Source of the DNA: CAZQYC01 sp043746555
GTDB taxonomy: Bacteria > Pseudomonadota > Gammaproteobacteria > Steroidobacterales > Steroidobacteraceae
NCBI GenBank assembly: GCA_043746555.1
Contig: JAYTQU010000032.1
Span: forward strand, 1-16,430
Direction of reading: 5' to 3'
Length of the DNA: 16,430 nucleotides
Shown here: piece after piece, positions 7,413 to 14,379 of the stretch
How positions within the stretch are numbered: position 1 is the first letter of the stretch
How the letters are laid out: every line of letters begins with the position of its first letter
Translations under genes and position numbers: made by a program
Notes under the pieces: model-generated
What the model saw: only the letters and a program-made list of their open reading frames with translations
Databases searched by the model: none
What the model was told of the DNA's origin: nothing

Positions 7413-8462
7413 TTAGAGCGAAAGAGAGATCGACGTCTTGGACTGCGCGCCCGCCGTCTCCCGAACCAGCTTGGGAATTAGATATCCGGGCAGGCGCGCT
7501 GCCAGGGAACGGAGTAACTCCATGCCACGCGCTTCGTTCACGTCGAAATGCGCCGCGCCCGCGACGCGATCGAGCAAACTGAGGTAATAGGGCAGCACGC
7601 CCGATGCAAATAGGGATTCGCTCAGGCACGCGAGCGCATCGACGGAATCGTTAACGCCCGCGAGAAGAACCGATTGGTTGAATAATGTGACGTCGCAGCC
7701 CTTAATCCTCGCACAAGCCGCGCGTACCTCAGCGTCGATCTCGTTGGCATGGTTGGTATGCAAAACAACCACTTTCTGTAACTGCACGGCGTTGAGCCAG
7801 CGCATGAATGCCGTGTCGATCCGTTCCGGCAACACGACGGCGGTGCGTGTGTGAATGCGTAGCCGATTAACGTGCGCGATGTCGGAGAGACCGGCGGTCA
7901 ATTCCTCCAGACGCCGGTTGCTCAGATTCAATGGATCGCCGCCACTCAAGATCACTTCGTTAATCGATGAATCGCTGCGAATGTAGTCGAGTGCCGAGGC
8001 CCAACGATCTAAGCTCGCAGTATCGTTCGCATAGGGAAAGTGACGACGAAAACAATACCGACAATGCACCGCGCACGCGCCGGTTGCGATCAGCAGCGCG
8101 CGACCTTCGTACTTGTGCAGCACGCCCGGCGATGTGCGACTCGCAAGGTCGCCGACGGGATCGGCCGAGAATACTGGATCGGAATCGAGTTCACTCCCCA
8201 CTGGTAATACTTGTAACAACAGCGGATCGCGCGGATCGCCATGGCGCATTCGTCCCACAAATCCGCGCGGCACGCGCAGACCAAACGAGTGAGCGGCGCG
8301 CCGAGCAGCGGGCAGCAGAGTGGGCTCGAGGCCAAGAACGTTGAGCAGTTCGGCGGGATCGGTGATGGAGTCGGCCGCTAATTGCTGCCAACGGGTCGAT
8401 TCGCTTTCGTCATAGAGCGACGCGATGTTTGTCTGGCTAGCCAGAGAGGTTGTGGCTATCAT
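7413..8462 (-). CDS. epmB: EF-P beta-lysylation protein EpmB (lysine 2,3-aminomutase family)
   Basis: EpmB is a radical SAM, PLP-dependent enzyme that turns (S)-alpha-lysine into (R)-beta-lysine, which EpmA attaches to Lys34 of elongation factor P. The 349-aa protein has the CX3CX2C cluster in CAVHCRYCFRRHFPY (Cys130, 134, 137), the SAM-binding SGGDP segment, INEVILSGGD, and the PLP-Lys region GYLIPKL (Lys331). The N-terminal ITDPAELLNVLGL and the LRVPRGFV stretch are specific to the EpmB branch rather than to catabolic KamA. The frame extends upstream to 8525, into the efp gene, but ATG 8462 fits the homologues and has a GGGCGG purine-rich stretch just upstream. It is divergent from efp, its substrate gene, across 56 bp. 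Confidence 0.94.
   Translation of the reverse strand: MIATTSLASQTNIASLYDESESTRWQQLAADSITDPAELLNVLGLEPTLLPAARRAAHSFGLRVPRGFVGRMRHGDPRDPLLLQVLPVGSELDSDPVFSADPVGDLASRTSPGVLHKYEGRALLIATGACAVHCRYCFRRHFPYANDTASLDRWASALDYIRSDSSINEVILSGGDPLNLSNRRLEELTAGLSDIAHVNRLRIHTRTAVVLPERIDTAFMRWLNAVQLQKVVVLHTNHANEIDAEVRAACARIKGCDVTLFNQSVLLAGVNDSVDALACLSESLFASGVLPYYLSLLDRVAGAAHFDVNEARGMELLRSLAARLPGYLIPKLVRETAGAQSKTSISLSL
8432..8445. promoter_or_regulatory. 14-bp perfect palindrome at the epmB/efp divergent start
   Basis: TCTGGCTAGCCAGA at 8432-8445 is an exact palindrome. It lies within the first codons of epmB and 12 bases before TATCAT (8457-8462), a possible efp -10 box with one mismatch and no clear -35. A dimeric regulator bound here would cover the efp -35 position and the start of epmB. 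It is a possible operator only; no regulator is recognised. Confidence 0.3.
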
Positions 8463-8518
8463 GTCCGCCCTTTTTTGGCCGTTACTTAAGACGCGCAACC
8501 TACAAGGCGCAACATCAC

Positions 8519-9088
8519 ATGGCAAGCTATAGCACCAACGAATTCAAGTCGGGACTCAAAATTATTCTGGACAACGATCCGTACTCGATCGTCGAGAACG
8601 AAATGGTCAAGCCCGGTAAAGGCCAAGCATTCAATCGCGTCAAAGTGCGTAACCTTAAGACCGGTCGCGTCGTGGAGCGCACTTTCAAGTCGGGCGACAG
8701 CGTCGAAGCCGCCGACGTGATGGAAACCGAAATGCAATACCTCTACACCGATGGCGATTTCTTTCACTTCATGGTGCCGGACACTTTCGAGCAACACACC
8801 GCCGGAAAAACCACCGTGGGCGAGGGTGCGATTTGGCTTAAAGACGGCACGAGCTGCACCGTGATGTTGTGGAACGGTCAACCGTTGCAAGTGACGCCGC
8901 CGTCGCATGTCGAATTAAAGATCGTTTCGACCGACCCCGGCGCGCGCGGCGACACCGCGACGGGCGGATCAAAACCCGCTACGCTCGAAACCGGCGCCGT
9001 GGTCCGCGTCCCTTTGTTTATTGCCGAAGGCGAAGTAATTCGCGTCGATACTCGCACCGGCGAATACATTGCGCGCGCGAAGAGCTAA
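8519..9088 (+). CDS. efp: Translation elongation factor P
   Basis: EF-P binds the ribosome between the P and E sites and promotes peptide bond formation at consecutive prolines. The 189-aa product has the three beta-barrel domains. Domain I carries the modification loop VKPGKGQAF with Lys34, the residue beta-lysylated by EpmA/EpmB; WNGQP and VTPP mark domain II; GDTATGG, TGAVVRVPLF and VDTRTGEY are the domain III signatures. The frame is open back to 8450, but ATG 8519 matches the EF-P N-terminus (MASYSTNEFKSGLKI) and has AAGG about 11 bases upstream. It is divergent from epmB, an informative pairing. Its stop overlaps that of the convergent LytTR gene by four bases. Confidence 0.97.
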   Translation: MASYSTNEFKSGLKIILDNDPYSIVENEMVKPGKGQAFNRVKVRNLKTGRVVERTFKSGDSVEAADVMETEMQYLYTDGDFFHFMVPDTFEQHTAGKTTVGEGAIWLKDGTSCTVMLWNGQPLQVTPPSHVELKIVSTDPGARGDTATGGSKPATLETGAVVRVPLFIAEGEVIRVDTRTGEYIARAKS

Positions 9089-9984
9089 GCAGTCGCGACT
9101 TTTACTGGCGCAACGACGCCGCTATGTTCGCGCAACGAGGCGCGATAATTTCGACTGCAAGGCACCACTGCACCGTCGCGAAGTTTGAGTCGCGCATCGC
9201 CCGTATCTAATGGCTCAATCTCGACAAGCTGGTCGAGGTTGATCAGGTGACTGCGATGCACGCGGATGAATTTTGTCGGATCCAAGCTCGAAGCAATTCC
9301 TGCCATAGTCGAACGCAGCGGATAGGCGCGTCCGCGCACATGCAAGTTCACATAGTTACCTTGCGCTTCCAAGCGTTCGATTTCATCGACGTTGATCAAG
9401 AACTCTTTGCCAAGTTTACGCACGAGAAATCGTTGCGGGCGTTCGATGGATTCCACTGGCGGTCCGATGTCGGGCGCATCCAACAATTTCACCTCGCCTT
9501 GGAGTCGCAGCAGAATGAATCGATAGCAAGTGCTGATAAGGACTATTGCGAAAAAGGATCGAACGTCTTTCATATACGCGTAGACCATTCCTACCGACCA
9601 GTTGCCGAAATCGTAATGCCGATCGACTACTGCATAGACGAGCATCCGCAGAGCGATCATCCCGTTCACGTGTATGAGGGAGTAAATCATGCTTGCCAAT
9701 ACGTACCACGGAAGACGCGCACGCCAGTTTTTCCAAGTTGCGGGCAGGCGAATAACGAAGATGACTGCCAGTGGAATTAGTGCAAGAGTCAAGGCGTCGC
9801 TGGTATACGCCCAAACATAAGGCTCCCAGTCCTGAATCGATAAGTGATAGCGCCGAATATCGATCAGCGATACCGCGCTATTGACCGCGGAGTTGATCGT
9901 CACAAAGAGCAACACGAAGCCAGTTTCATACCAGCGCCGATATTTTAGGTAGCGCTCAAGACGAGACTGCGCGGCTAACTCCAT
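9085..9984 (-). CDS. Membrane-anchored LytTR-domain transcriptional regulator
   Basis: The 299-aa protein is a DNA-binding regulator with an integral-membrane sensor half. The N-terminal half contains about four hydrophobic segments (roughly 21-41, 61-80, 92-118, 140-160). A linker (170-183) leads to a C-terminal LytTR domain (about 185-285) with the family hallmarks FLINVDEIERLEAQGNYVNLHV, FIRVHRSHLINL and the closing VPCSRNYRASLRE. It resembles the membrane-LytTR proteins found in Xanthomonadales and related groups, not response regulators: there is no receiver domain. The signal sensed and its targets are unknown. Its start faces the divergently transcribed PQQ dehydrogenase across 197 bp, so that gene is a candidate target by context only. 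The 3' end overlaps the efp stop (CTAA). Confidence 0.88.
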   Translation of the reverse strand: MELAAQSRLERYLKYRRWYETGFVLLFVTINSAVNSAVSLIDIRRYHLSIQDWEPYVWAYTSDALTLALIPLAVIFVIRLPATWKNWRARLPWYVLASMIYSLIHVNGMIALRMLVYAVVDRHYDFGNWSVGMVYAYMKDVRSFFAIVLISTCYRFILLRLQGEVKLLDAPDIGPPVESIERPQRFLVRKLGKEFLINVDEIERLEAQGNYVNLHVRGRAYPLRSTMAGIASSLDPTKFIRVHRSHLINLDQLVEIEPLDTGDARLKLRDGAVVPCSRNYRASLREHSGVVAPVKVATA

Positions 9985-10124
9985 AGAGCTTCTTGATGTA
10001 GCGGTGATGTGTTGATACGAATTTGCGCAGACTTATGGCTATAGAGTATCGGCCGCGGCAATCTCATCACATAGTTCCGCATTCTGCCACTAATTGACGG
10101 CGGTTGGTCCCATCGCGATGCGAG

Positions 10125-10158
10125 TGTCGAGCCGTCGCGTGCAATATGGGGCTCGACA
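10125..10158. promoter_or_regulatory. 9-bp inverted repeat upstream of the PQQ dehydrogenase gene
   Basis: TGTCGAGCC (10125-10133) and GGCTCGACA (10150-10158) are exact reverse complements separated by 16 bases. They sit 24 bases before the ATG at 10182. The repeat could be an operator half-site pair in the 197-bp divergent gap, or a hairpin in the mRNA leader close to the ribosome-binding site (purine-rich AAGAGAGA at 10167-10174). The arms are not the direct repeats usual for LytTR proteins. No convincing sigma-70 promoter could be placed in this gap. Confidence 0.4.
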
Positions 10159-10181
10159 GTAACAAAAAGAGAGACACGTCA

Positions 10182-12272
10182 ATGGCCTTAAGAGTTTTTG
10201 CAGTGAGTTCACTCGCCGCGTTTGCCCGGATCGTCGCGCTGGTGATGCCGTCCACAGCATTCGCGGTCGAAGCGGGGTGGCCGTCTTATGGCGGCGACGA
10301 AGGCGGGTCGCGCTACAGTTCGGCGGCGCAAATCACGCCGGCAAACGTTAACGATCTGATTCCCGCATGGACTTTTAATACGGGCCACCTAATCGGTCGT
10401 TCGCCAAAAGCTGTCGACAACGCAAGACTGCAAGATACGCCGATTCTTGTTGGCGGCCGCGTGATTCTCTGCACACCCTTCAACCAGCTCATTGCGCTTG
10501 ATCCTGCAAACGGAATGGAACAATGGCGATTCGATCCGAAGGTGGACGACGCGCAGCTCGGCTTTAGTAACTGCCGAGGTGTTGCCTCGTGGACGGATTC
10601 TTCGGCAGCGTCCGATCCAGTGTGCCGGCAGCGAATTCTCATGGGCACGATGGACATGCGTCTGATTGCTGTCGATGCGGCGACCGGAAAGCGCTGCGCG
10701 GATTTTGGTTCCGACGGCGAGGTTGCCATCAAGTCGGAAGTCCCGCTGCTGTCGGTCGCTGAAATGCAGATCACTTCGCCACCGGTGGTGATCGGCGATG
10801 TCGTGGTCGTAGGCAGTTCTATCAGTGACAATCAGCGCGTCGCGGCCCCTTACGGCACAGTGCGCGCGTTCGATGTGCGCACCGGCGCCGTGAAGTGGAC
10901 ATGGGATCCCATTCCTCGCGATCCCAAGGACCCTGCTATTTCAAGTTGGAGCGAAGGGTGGAAGATGACGGGCCAGACAAATGTGTGGGCACCCATGACG
11001 GTTGATTCAAAGCGCGGATGGATCTTCCTGCCGACAACCAGCCCAAGTCCAGACTACTTTGGCGGGCTGCGGCCAGGCAATAATCAACGCGCCAATTCTG
11101 TTGTTGCATTGAAAGGCGCGACCGGCGCGCTGGTTTGGGCTTATCAAATCGTGCATCACGACATTTGGGATTACGATTTGCCCGCGCAGCCAACGTTGGC
11201 CACCTTGAACTTACCAGGCGGACAGCGCGACGTTGTCATTCAGCCGACTAAACAGGGATTGATCTTTGTTCTCGACCGCGACACGGGCGAGCCGGTGTTT
11301 CCAGTGGAAGAACGCGCGGTCCCGCAGGGCGGAGTGGCCGGTGAATGGTTGTCGCCAACACAGCCTTTCCCCACGCATGTGCCCGCTTTGGTGCCGCAAC
11401 GAATTACCGCGGATCAGGCTTACGGGTTAACACCGTGGGATCGCGGTCGCTGTCGCGAAGCGATCGCTGCATCGCGAAACGAAGGGTTGTACACGCCGCA
11501 GTCGGAACAAGGAACCCTTGAGTTTCCGTTTGCCGGAATCGAGTGGGGAGGGGTCACCTTCGATCCAAAGCATCAGATTCTGTATGCGAATACTTTACGG
11601 CTCATTCAAAAAATTGCGCTGTTCCCCGCAAAGCAATACTCGGAGGTTGAGAGTACACGCGAGCACCAGGAAGTCGCCGCACAAACCGGGGCCCCGTTTG
11701 CCATGTGGCGCGACGTCTTGTTATCGCCTTTGGGTCTCCCATGTAATCCGCCGCCTTGGGGCACGCTGACGGCGGTGGATTTAGCGGCCGGAAAAATTCT
11801 GTGGGAAATGCCGGTCGGTACAACCGAAGAGCGCGCTCCGCTAGGTTTGGCCCTGAACATCGGGCATCCCACTATGGCAGGATCGATAGTAACGGCAGGC
11901 GGACTAGTATTTGTCGGTTCAGTTCTTGATAGGTACTTGCGCGCTTTCGACGCTCGCTCCGGGCGCGAGTTATGGCAGGGTCGTTTGCCTAACACATCGC
12001 AAGCGACGCCAATGACGTATGAATGGCAGGGACGTCAATACGTCGTCATCGCCGCCGGCGGTCGAAAAGAAGCGGGTTCGCAAATAGGCGATAGCTTTGT
12101 CGCCTTTGCTCTGCCCGGCCCGAACCAATCCGGCCCGACAGTGTGGTCGCGGACAATCGATCGTCCCGGAGGCCGCTTCAAACTCAAGTTAGCAATGATT
12201 GTGATTTTCTTAGGAGCGATATCGATTTGGCTTGTGAAACGAAAACGCGCGTCTAAACAGCGCTCGCGCTAA
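10182..12272 (+). CDS. PQQ-dependent dehydrogenase (quinoprotein, mGDH-like) with C-terminal membrane anchor
   Basis: The 696-aa protein is a periplasmic quinoprotein dehydrogenase, probably oxidising a sugar, polyol or alcohol and passing electrons to the respiratory chain; the substrate cannot be read from sequence. It has a Sec signal peptide (about 1-29, cleavage after AFA), then the eight-bladed propeller beginning WPSYGGDEGGSRYSS. Repeated docking motifs such as AFDVRTGAVKW and ALKGATGALVW follow, along with VWAPMTVD, HHDIWDYDLPAQP (about 325-337) and TKQGLIFVLDRDTG, all typical of membrane glucose/quinate dehydrogenases. No vicinal Cys-Cys pair of methanol dehydrogenases is present. 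A single hydrophobic helix near residues 668-687, followed by a Lys/Arg-rich tail, would anchor the C-terminus. Classical mGDH instead has five N-terminal helices. ATG 10182 is chosen over the in-frame 10104 start for its signal peptide and AAGAGAGA ribosome-binding site. Confidence 0.88.
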   Translation: MALRVFAVSSLAAFARIVALVMPSTAFAVEAGWPSYGGDEGGSRYSSAAQITPANVNDLIPAWTFNTGHLIGRSPKAVDNARLQDTPILVGGRVILCTPFNQLIALDPANGMEQWRFDPKVDDAQLGFSNCRGVASWTDSSAASDPVCRQRILMGTMDMRLIAVDAATGKRCADFGSDGEVAIKSEVPLLSVAEMQITSPPVVIGDVVVVGSSISDNQRVAAPYGTVRAFDVRTGAVKWTWDPIPRDPKDPAISSWSEGWKMTGQTNVWAPMTVDSKRGWIFLPTTSPSPDYFGGLRPGNNQRANSVVALKGATGALVWAYQIVHHDIWDYDLPAQPTLATLNLPGGQRDVVIQPTKQGLIFVLDRDTGEPVFPVEERAVPQGGVAGEWLSPTQPFPTHVPALVPQRITADQAYGLTPWDRGRCREAIAASRNEGLYTPQSEQGTLEFPFAGIEWGGVTFDPKHQILYANTLRLIQKIALFPAKQYSEVESTREHQEVAAQTGAPFAMWRDVLLSPLGLPCNPPPWGTLTAVDLAAGKILWEMPVGTTEERAPLGLALNIGHPTMAGSIVTAGGLVFVGSVLDRYLRAFDARSGRELWQGRLPNTSQATPMTYEWQGRQYVVIAAGGRKEAGSQIGDSFVAFALPGPNQSGPTVWSRTIDRPGGRFKLKLAMIVIFLGAISIWLVKRKRASKQRSR

Positions 12273-12714
12273 GCACGATGGCCACGACCGATTCCAGGGC
12301 AGCGCGATCTTGTTTCTCAAATCGCGCGACCGTCGGACTATCGATATCCAACACACCGAGCAATGTGCCGTTCTTAACGAGCGGCACGACGATCTCGGAA
12401 TTGGAAGCGCTATCGCATGCAATGTGACCGTCGAACTCATGCACGTTTGGAACGATGATCGTCTTTCGTTGCAGTGCCGCTGTTCCGCACACGCCTTTTC
12501 CTAAAGCAATTCGCACGCATGCGGGCTTGCCTTGAAATGGACCGAGGACGAGTTCGTCTTTTTTGAGAAAATAAAATCCTACCCAGTTGATATCGGGAAG
12601 TTCTTGCCATAAGAGCGCGGCGGTATTGGCGAGATTGGCGATGAGGTCGCGTTCACCGGCCAATAGCGCCGACAACGACCGTTGCAACTCTGCGTAAAGG
12701 TTTGGCTTTGACAT
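12253..12714 (-). CDS. msrC: Free methionine-(R)-sulfoxide reductase (GAF domain)
   Basis: The 153-aa single GAF-domain enzyme reduces free L-methionine-(R)-S-oxide in the cytoplasm using thioredoxin. The fRMsr signature is complete: WVGFYFL, GPFQGKPAC (Cys66), GKGVCGTA (Cys76), and GHIACDSASNSEIVVPL with the catalytic Cys100, equivalent to Cys84, Cys94 and Cys118 of E. coli YebR/MsrC. It ends at the usual family length. ATG 12714 is preceded by AGGA at short spacing. The gene converges on the PQQ dehydrogenase, their 3' ends overlapping by 20 bp, with no terminator between them. Confidence 0.95.
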   Translation of the reverse strand: MSKPNLYAELQRSLSALLAGERDLIANLANTAALLWQELPDINWVGFYFLKKDELVLGPFQGKPACVRIALGKGVCGTAALQRKTIIVPNVHEFDGHIACDSASNSEIVVPLVKNGTLLGVLDIDSPTVARFEKQDRAALESVVAIVLSASAV

Positions 12715-12767
12715 GGAATCCTGACCGACAAGTTGGGTCGCGTTAGCGTAGCACCGCGACGAACGTT

Positions 12768-12809
12768 CATTCCACAGTGCGGCATAAGCCTCGGCGGATG
12801 CGTGGAATG
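12768..12809. repeat. 8-bp inverted repeat in the msrC/P450 gap
   Basis: CATTCCAC (12768-12775) and GTGGAATG (12802-12809) are exact reverse complements with 26 bases between them. GCAT/ATGC (12782-12785 and 12798-12801) inside could extend a folded structure. It lies upstream of msrC in a 237-bp gap between divergent genes. No T-tract follows, so it is not a terminator. Confidence 0.35.
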
Positions 12810-12851
12810 CACTTGTTTGGCGTTGTGGAAAGGTCTAGTGTGCTCACGCCA

Positions 12852-12916
12852 TTGCTGTCGTGACTTGCTGTCGTGACTTGCTGTCGTGACTTGTTGTCGT
12901 GACGTGTTGCCGCGAC
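12852..12916. repeat. 13-bp tandem repeat, five copies, upstream of the CYP153-type gene
   Basis: Three exact head-to-tail copies of TTGCTGTCGTGAC run from 12852 to 12890. A fourth (12891-12903) has one change, and a diverged fifth (12904-12916) reads GTGTTGCCGCGAC. The array ends 35 bases before the P450 ATG. Each unit contains GTCGTGAC, which is close to palindromic. It may be an iterated binding site or a slippage-prone microsatellite. Unit size and lack of spacers exclude CRISPR. Confidence 0.85.
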
Positions 12917-12951
12917 TCGATGGATAACTAGCAAGCCAGGTGATTACAAAC

Positions 12952-14226
12952 ATGAGTGTTACCGACGTCGATGTCGAATTCTCGCTAGATCGTGCCGCGC
13001 ACGCCGCTGCGACTAAGCCATTGAAAGACTTTCATGTGGGCGATCCGGAATTGTTTCGCACCAATTCGCACTGGCCGTATTTTGCGCGTTTGCGGCGGGA
13101 AGACCCGGTGCACTATTGCGCTGACAGCGAGTTCGGTCCGTACTGGTCGATTACTAAGTATCAAGACATCATGGCGGTGGACACCAATCACGCCGTATTC
13201 TCGTCCGATGTCTCTCATGGCGGCATCACGATTCGCGATGTGCGCAAGGATTTGCGTGAAACGCGCGCCTCGTTCATTGCGATGGATCCGCCCAAGCACG
13301 ACGTGCAGCGCAAGACGGTGAGCCCGATTGTGAGCCCCACCAATCTTGCGACGATGGAACCGATCATCCGCGAGCGCGCCGCAAAGATCATGGACGGACT
13401 ACCGATTGGCGAAACATTCGATTGGGTCGATCGCGTATCGATCGAACTCACTACCCAGATGCTCGCGACGTTATTCGATTTTCCGTTTGCCGAACGTCGC
13501 CGGTTGACGTATTGGTCGGATGTCGCGACAGCGGTTCCCATGCCGGGCGGCATTGTCGAAAGCGACGATCATCGTCAGCTTATTCTGGGCGAGTGTCTCA
13601 ACTACTTTCTGAAGTTGTGGAACGAGCGCGTCAACGAACCGCCAAGAGGCGATTTGATTTCAATGCTCGCGCACGGAGCAGCGACGCGCCACATGAGTCC
13701 CGGCGAATATCTCGGTAATATCATTTTGTTGATCGTCGGCGGCAACGACACGACACGCAATTCCATCTCCGGTGGATTGCTTGCGCTCAACGAGAATCCT
13801 CGCGAGTATCAAAAGCTGCGCGACAATCACGCGCTGATCGAAAGCATGGTGCCGGAAATTATTCGTTGGCAAACACCGCTGGCGCATATGCGTCGCACCG
13901 CGGTCGCCGACATCGAGTTCAAAGGTAAGCAGATCAAGAAGGGCGACAAGGTCGTGATGTGGTATGTGTCTGGCAATCGCGATGAAGAGGCCATCGAGAA
14001 TGCCGATTCGTTCATCATCGACCGCGCACGACCGCGTCAACATCTATCGTTTGGGTTCGGTATTCACCGCTGTGTGGGTAATCGTTTGGCCGAACTGCAA
14101 TTGCGGATCGTGTGGGAAGAGATTCTCAAGCGCTGGGAGTTCATCGAAGTGATGGGGGAACCGCGCCGAGTGCATTCCAGTTTTGTGAAAGGCTATGAGA
14201 CGTTGCCGGTGCGTATAGTTCGTTGA
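12952..14226 (+). CDS. Cytochrome P450, CYP153-like (terminal alkane/fatty acid hydroxylase type)
   Basis: The 424-aa soluble P450 has the I-helix oxygen-activation motif GGNDTTRNS (263-271), the K-helix EXXR as EIIR (302-305), and the heme loop FGFGIHRCVGNRLAE with the ligand Cys374. The sequences around GGNDTTRNSISGG, HLSFGFGIHRCVGNRLAELQ and the closing GEPRRVHSSFVKGY match the CYP153 family. Members hydroxylate the terminal carbon of medium-chain alkanes and fatty acids using ferredoxin and ferredoxin reductase. The family assignment is from memory of motifs, the substrate is inference. ATG 12952 is preceded by AGGTGA at 8 bases; the GTG at 12940 is part of that site. No ferredoxin or reductase gene lies in the window. 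The neighbour on the right is convergent. Confidence 0.9.
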   Translation: MSVTDVDVEFSLDRAAHAAATKPLKDFHVGDPELFRTNSHWPYFARLRREDPVHYCADSEFGPYWSITKYQDIMAVDTNHAVFSSDVSHGGITIRDVRKDLRETRASFIAMDPPKHDVQRKTVSPIVSPTNLATMEPIIRERAAKIMDGLPIGETFDWVDRVSIELTTQMLATLFDFPFAERRRLTYWSDVATAVPMPGGIVESDDHRQLILGECLNYFLKLWNERVNEPPRGDLISMLAHGAATRHMSPGEYLGNIILLIVGGNDTTRNSISGGLLALNENPREYQKLRDNHALIESMVPEIIRWQTPLAHMRRTAVADIEFKGKQIKKGDKVVMWYVSGNRDEEAIENADSFIIDRARPRQHLSFGFGIHRCVGNRLAELQLRIVWEEILKRWEFIEVMGEPRRVHSSFVKGYETLPVRIVR

Positions 14227-14241
14227 TCCGGAAAAAAACAA

Positions 14242-14379
14242 CTATAAAACGAAGTCAGCACGGCGAAAATCACTTACGTCGGACGCATCCGCAAATAACA
14301 CAGCGGCAAACAACGCAGCATAGACGTCGAGACCGAGTGCGATTGCCGCAGAGGCAGCACTAGTCGCAATTCGGATCAA
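14242..14379 (-). CDS. Possible small hydrophobic protein (45 aa) coupled to the radical SAM gene
   Basis: A TTG at 14379 overlaps the radical SAM stop as TTGA and opens a 45-codon frame ending in TAG at 14242-14244. The product begins MIRIATSAASAAIALGL, continues with a hydrophobic run (about 8-30) and ends in a charged tail (DVSDFRRADFVL). A hairpin with 6-bp arms GCGAAG/CTTCGC (14381-14386 and 14394-14399) sits just before the start. It fills almost all of the 149-bp gap to the convergent P450. I recognise no family. A short open frame of this size can arise by chance, so this is a candidate only. Confidence 0.27.
   Translation of the reverse strand: MIRIATSAASAAIALGLDVYAALFAAVLFADASDVSDFRRADFVL

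Noticed and set aside
7321..7629. 102-codon minus-strand frame
   Set aside because: It is mostly a shadow frame of the 3' end of epmB plus the short gap before the FimX-like gene, with no family features.
8450..8518. Upstream extension of EF-P to 8450
   Set aside because: EF-P homologues begin at the MASYSTNEFK position (8519). The extension would overlap the epmB start and encode unrelated residues.
8463..8525. Upstream extension of EpmB to 8525
   Set aside because: It runs through the intergenic region into the efp start and has no similarity to EpmB N-termini.
9985..10181. LytTR direct-repeat binding sites in the divergent gap
   Set aside because: I looked for pairs of LytTR-type direct repeats about one helical turn apart and found none convincing.
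12852..12916. CRISPR array
   Set aside because: The units are 13 bp, directly head to tail with no unique spacers, and there are no cas genes.
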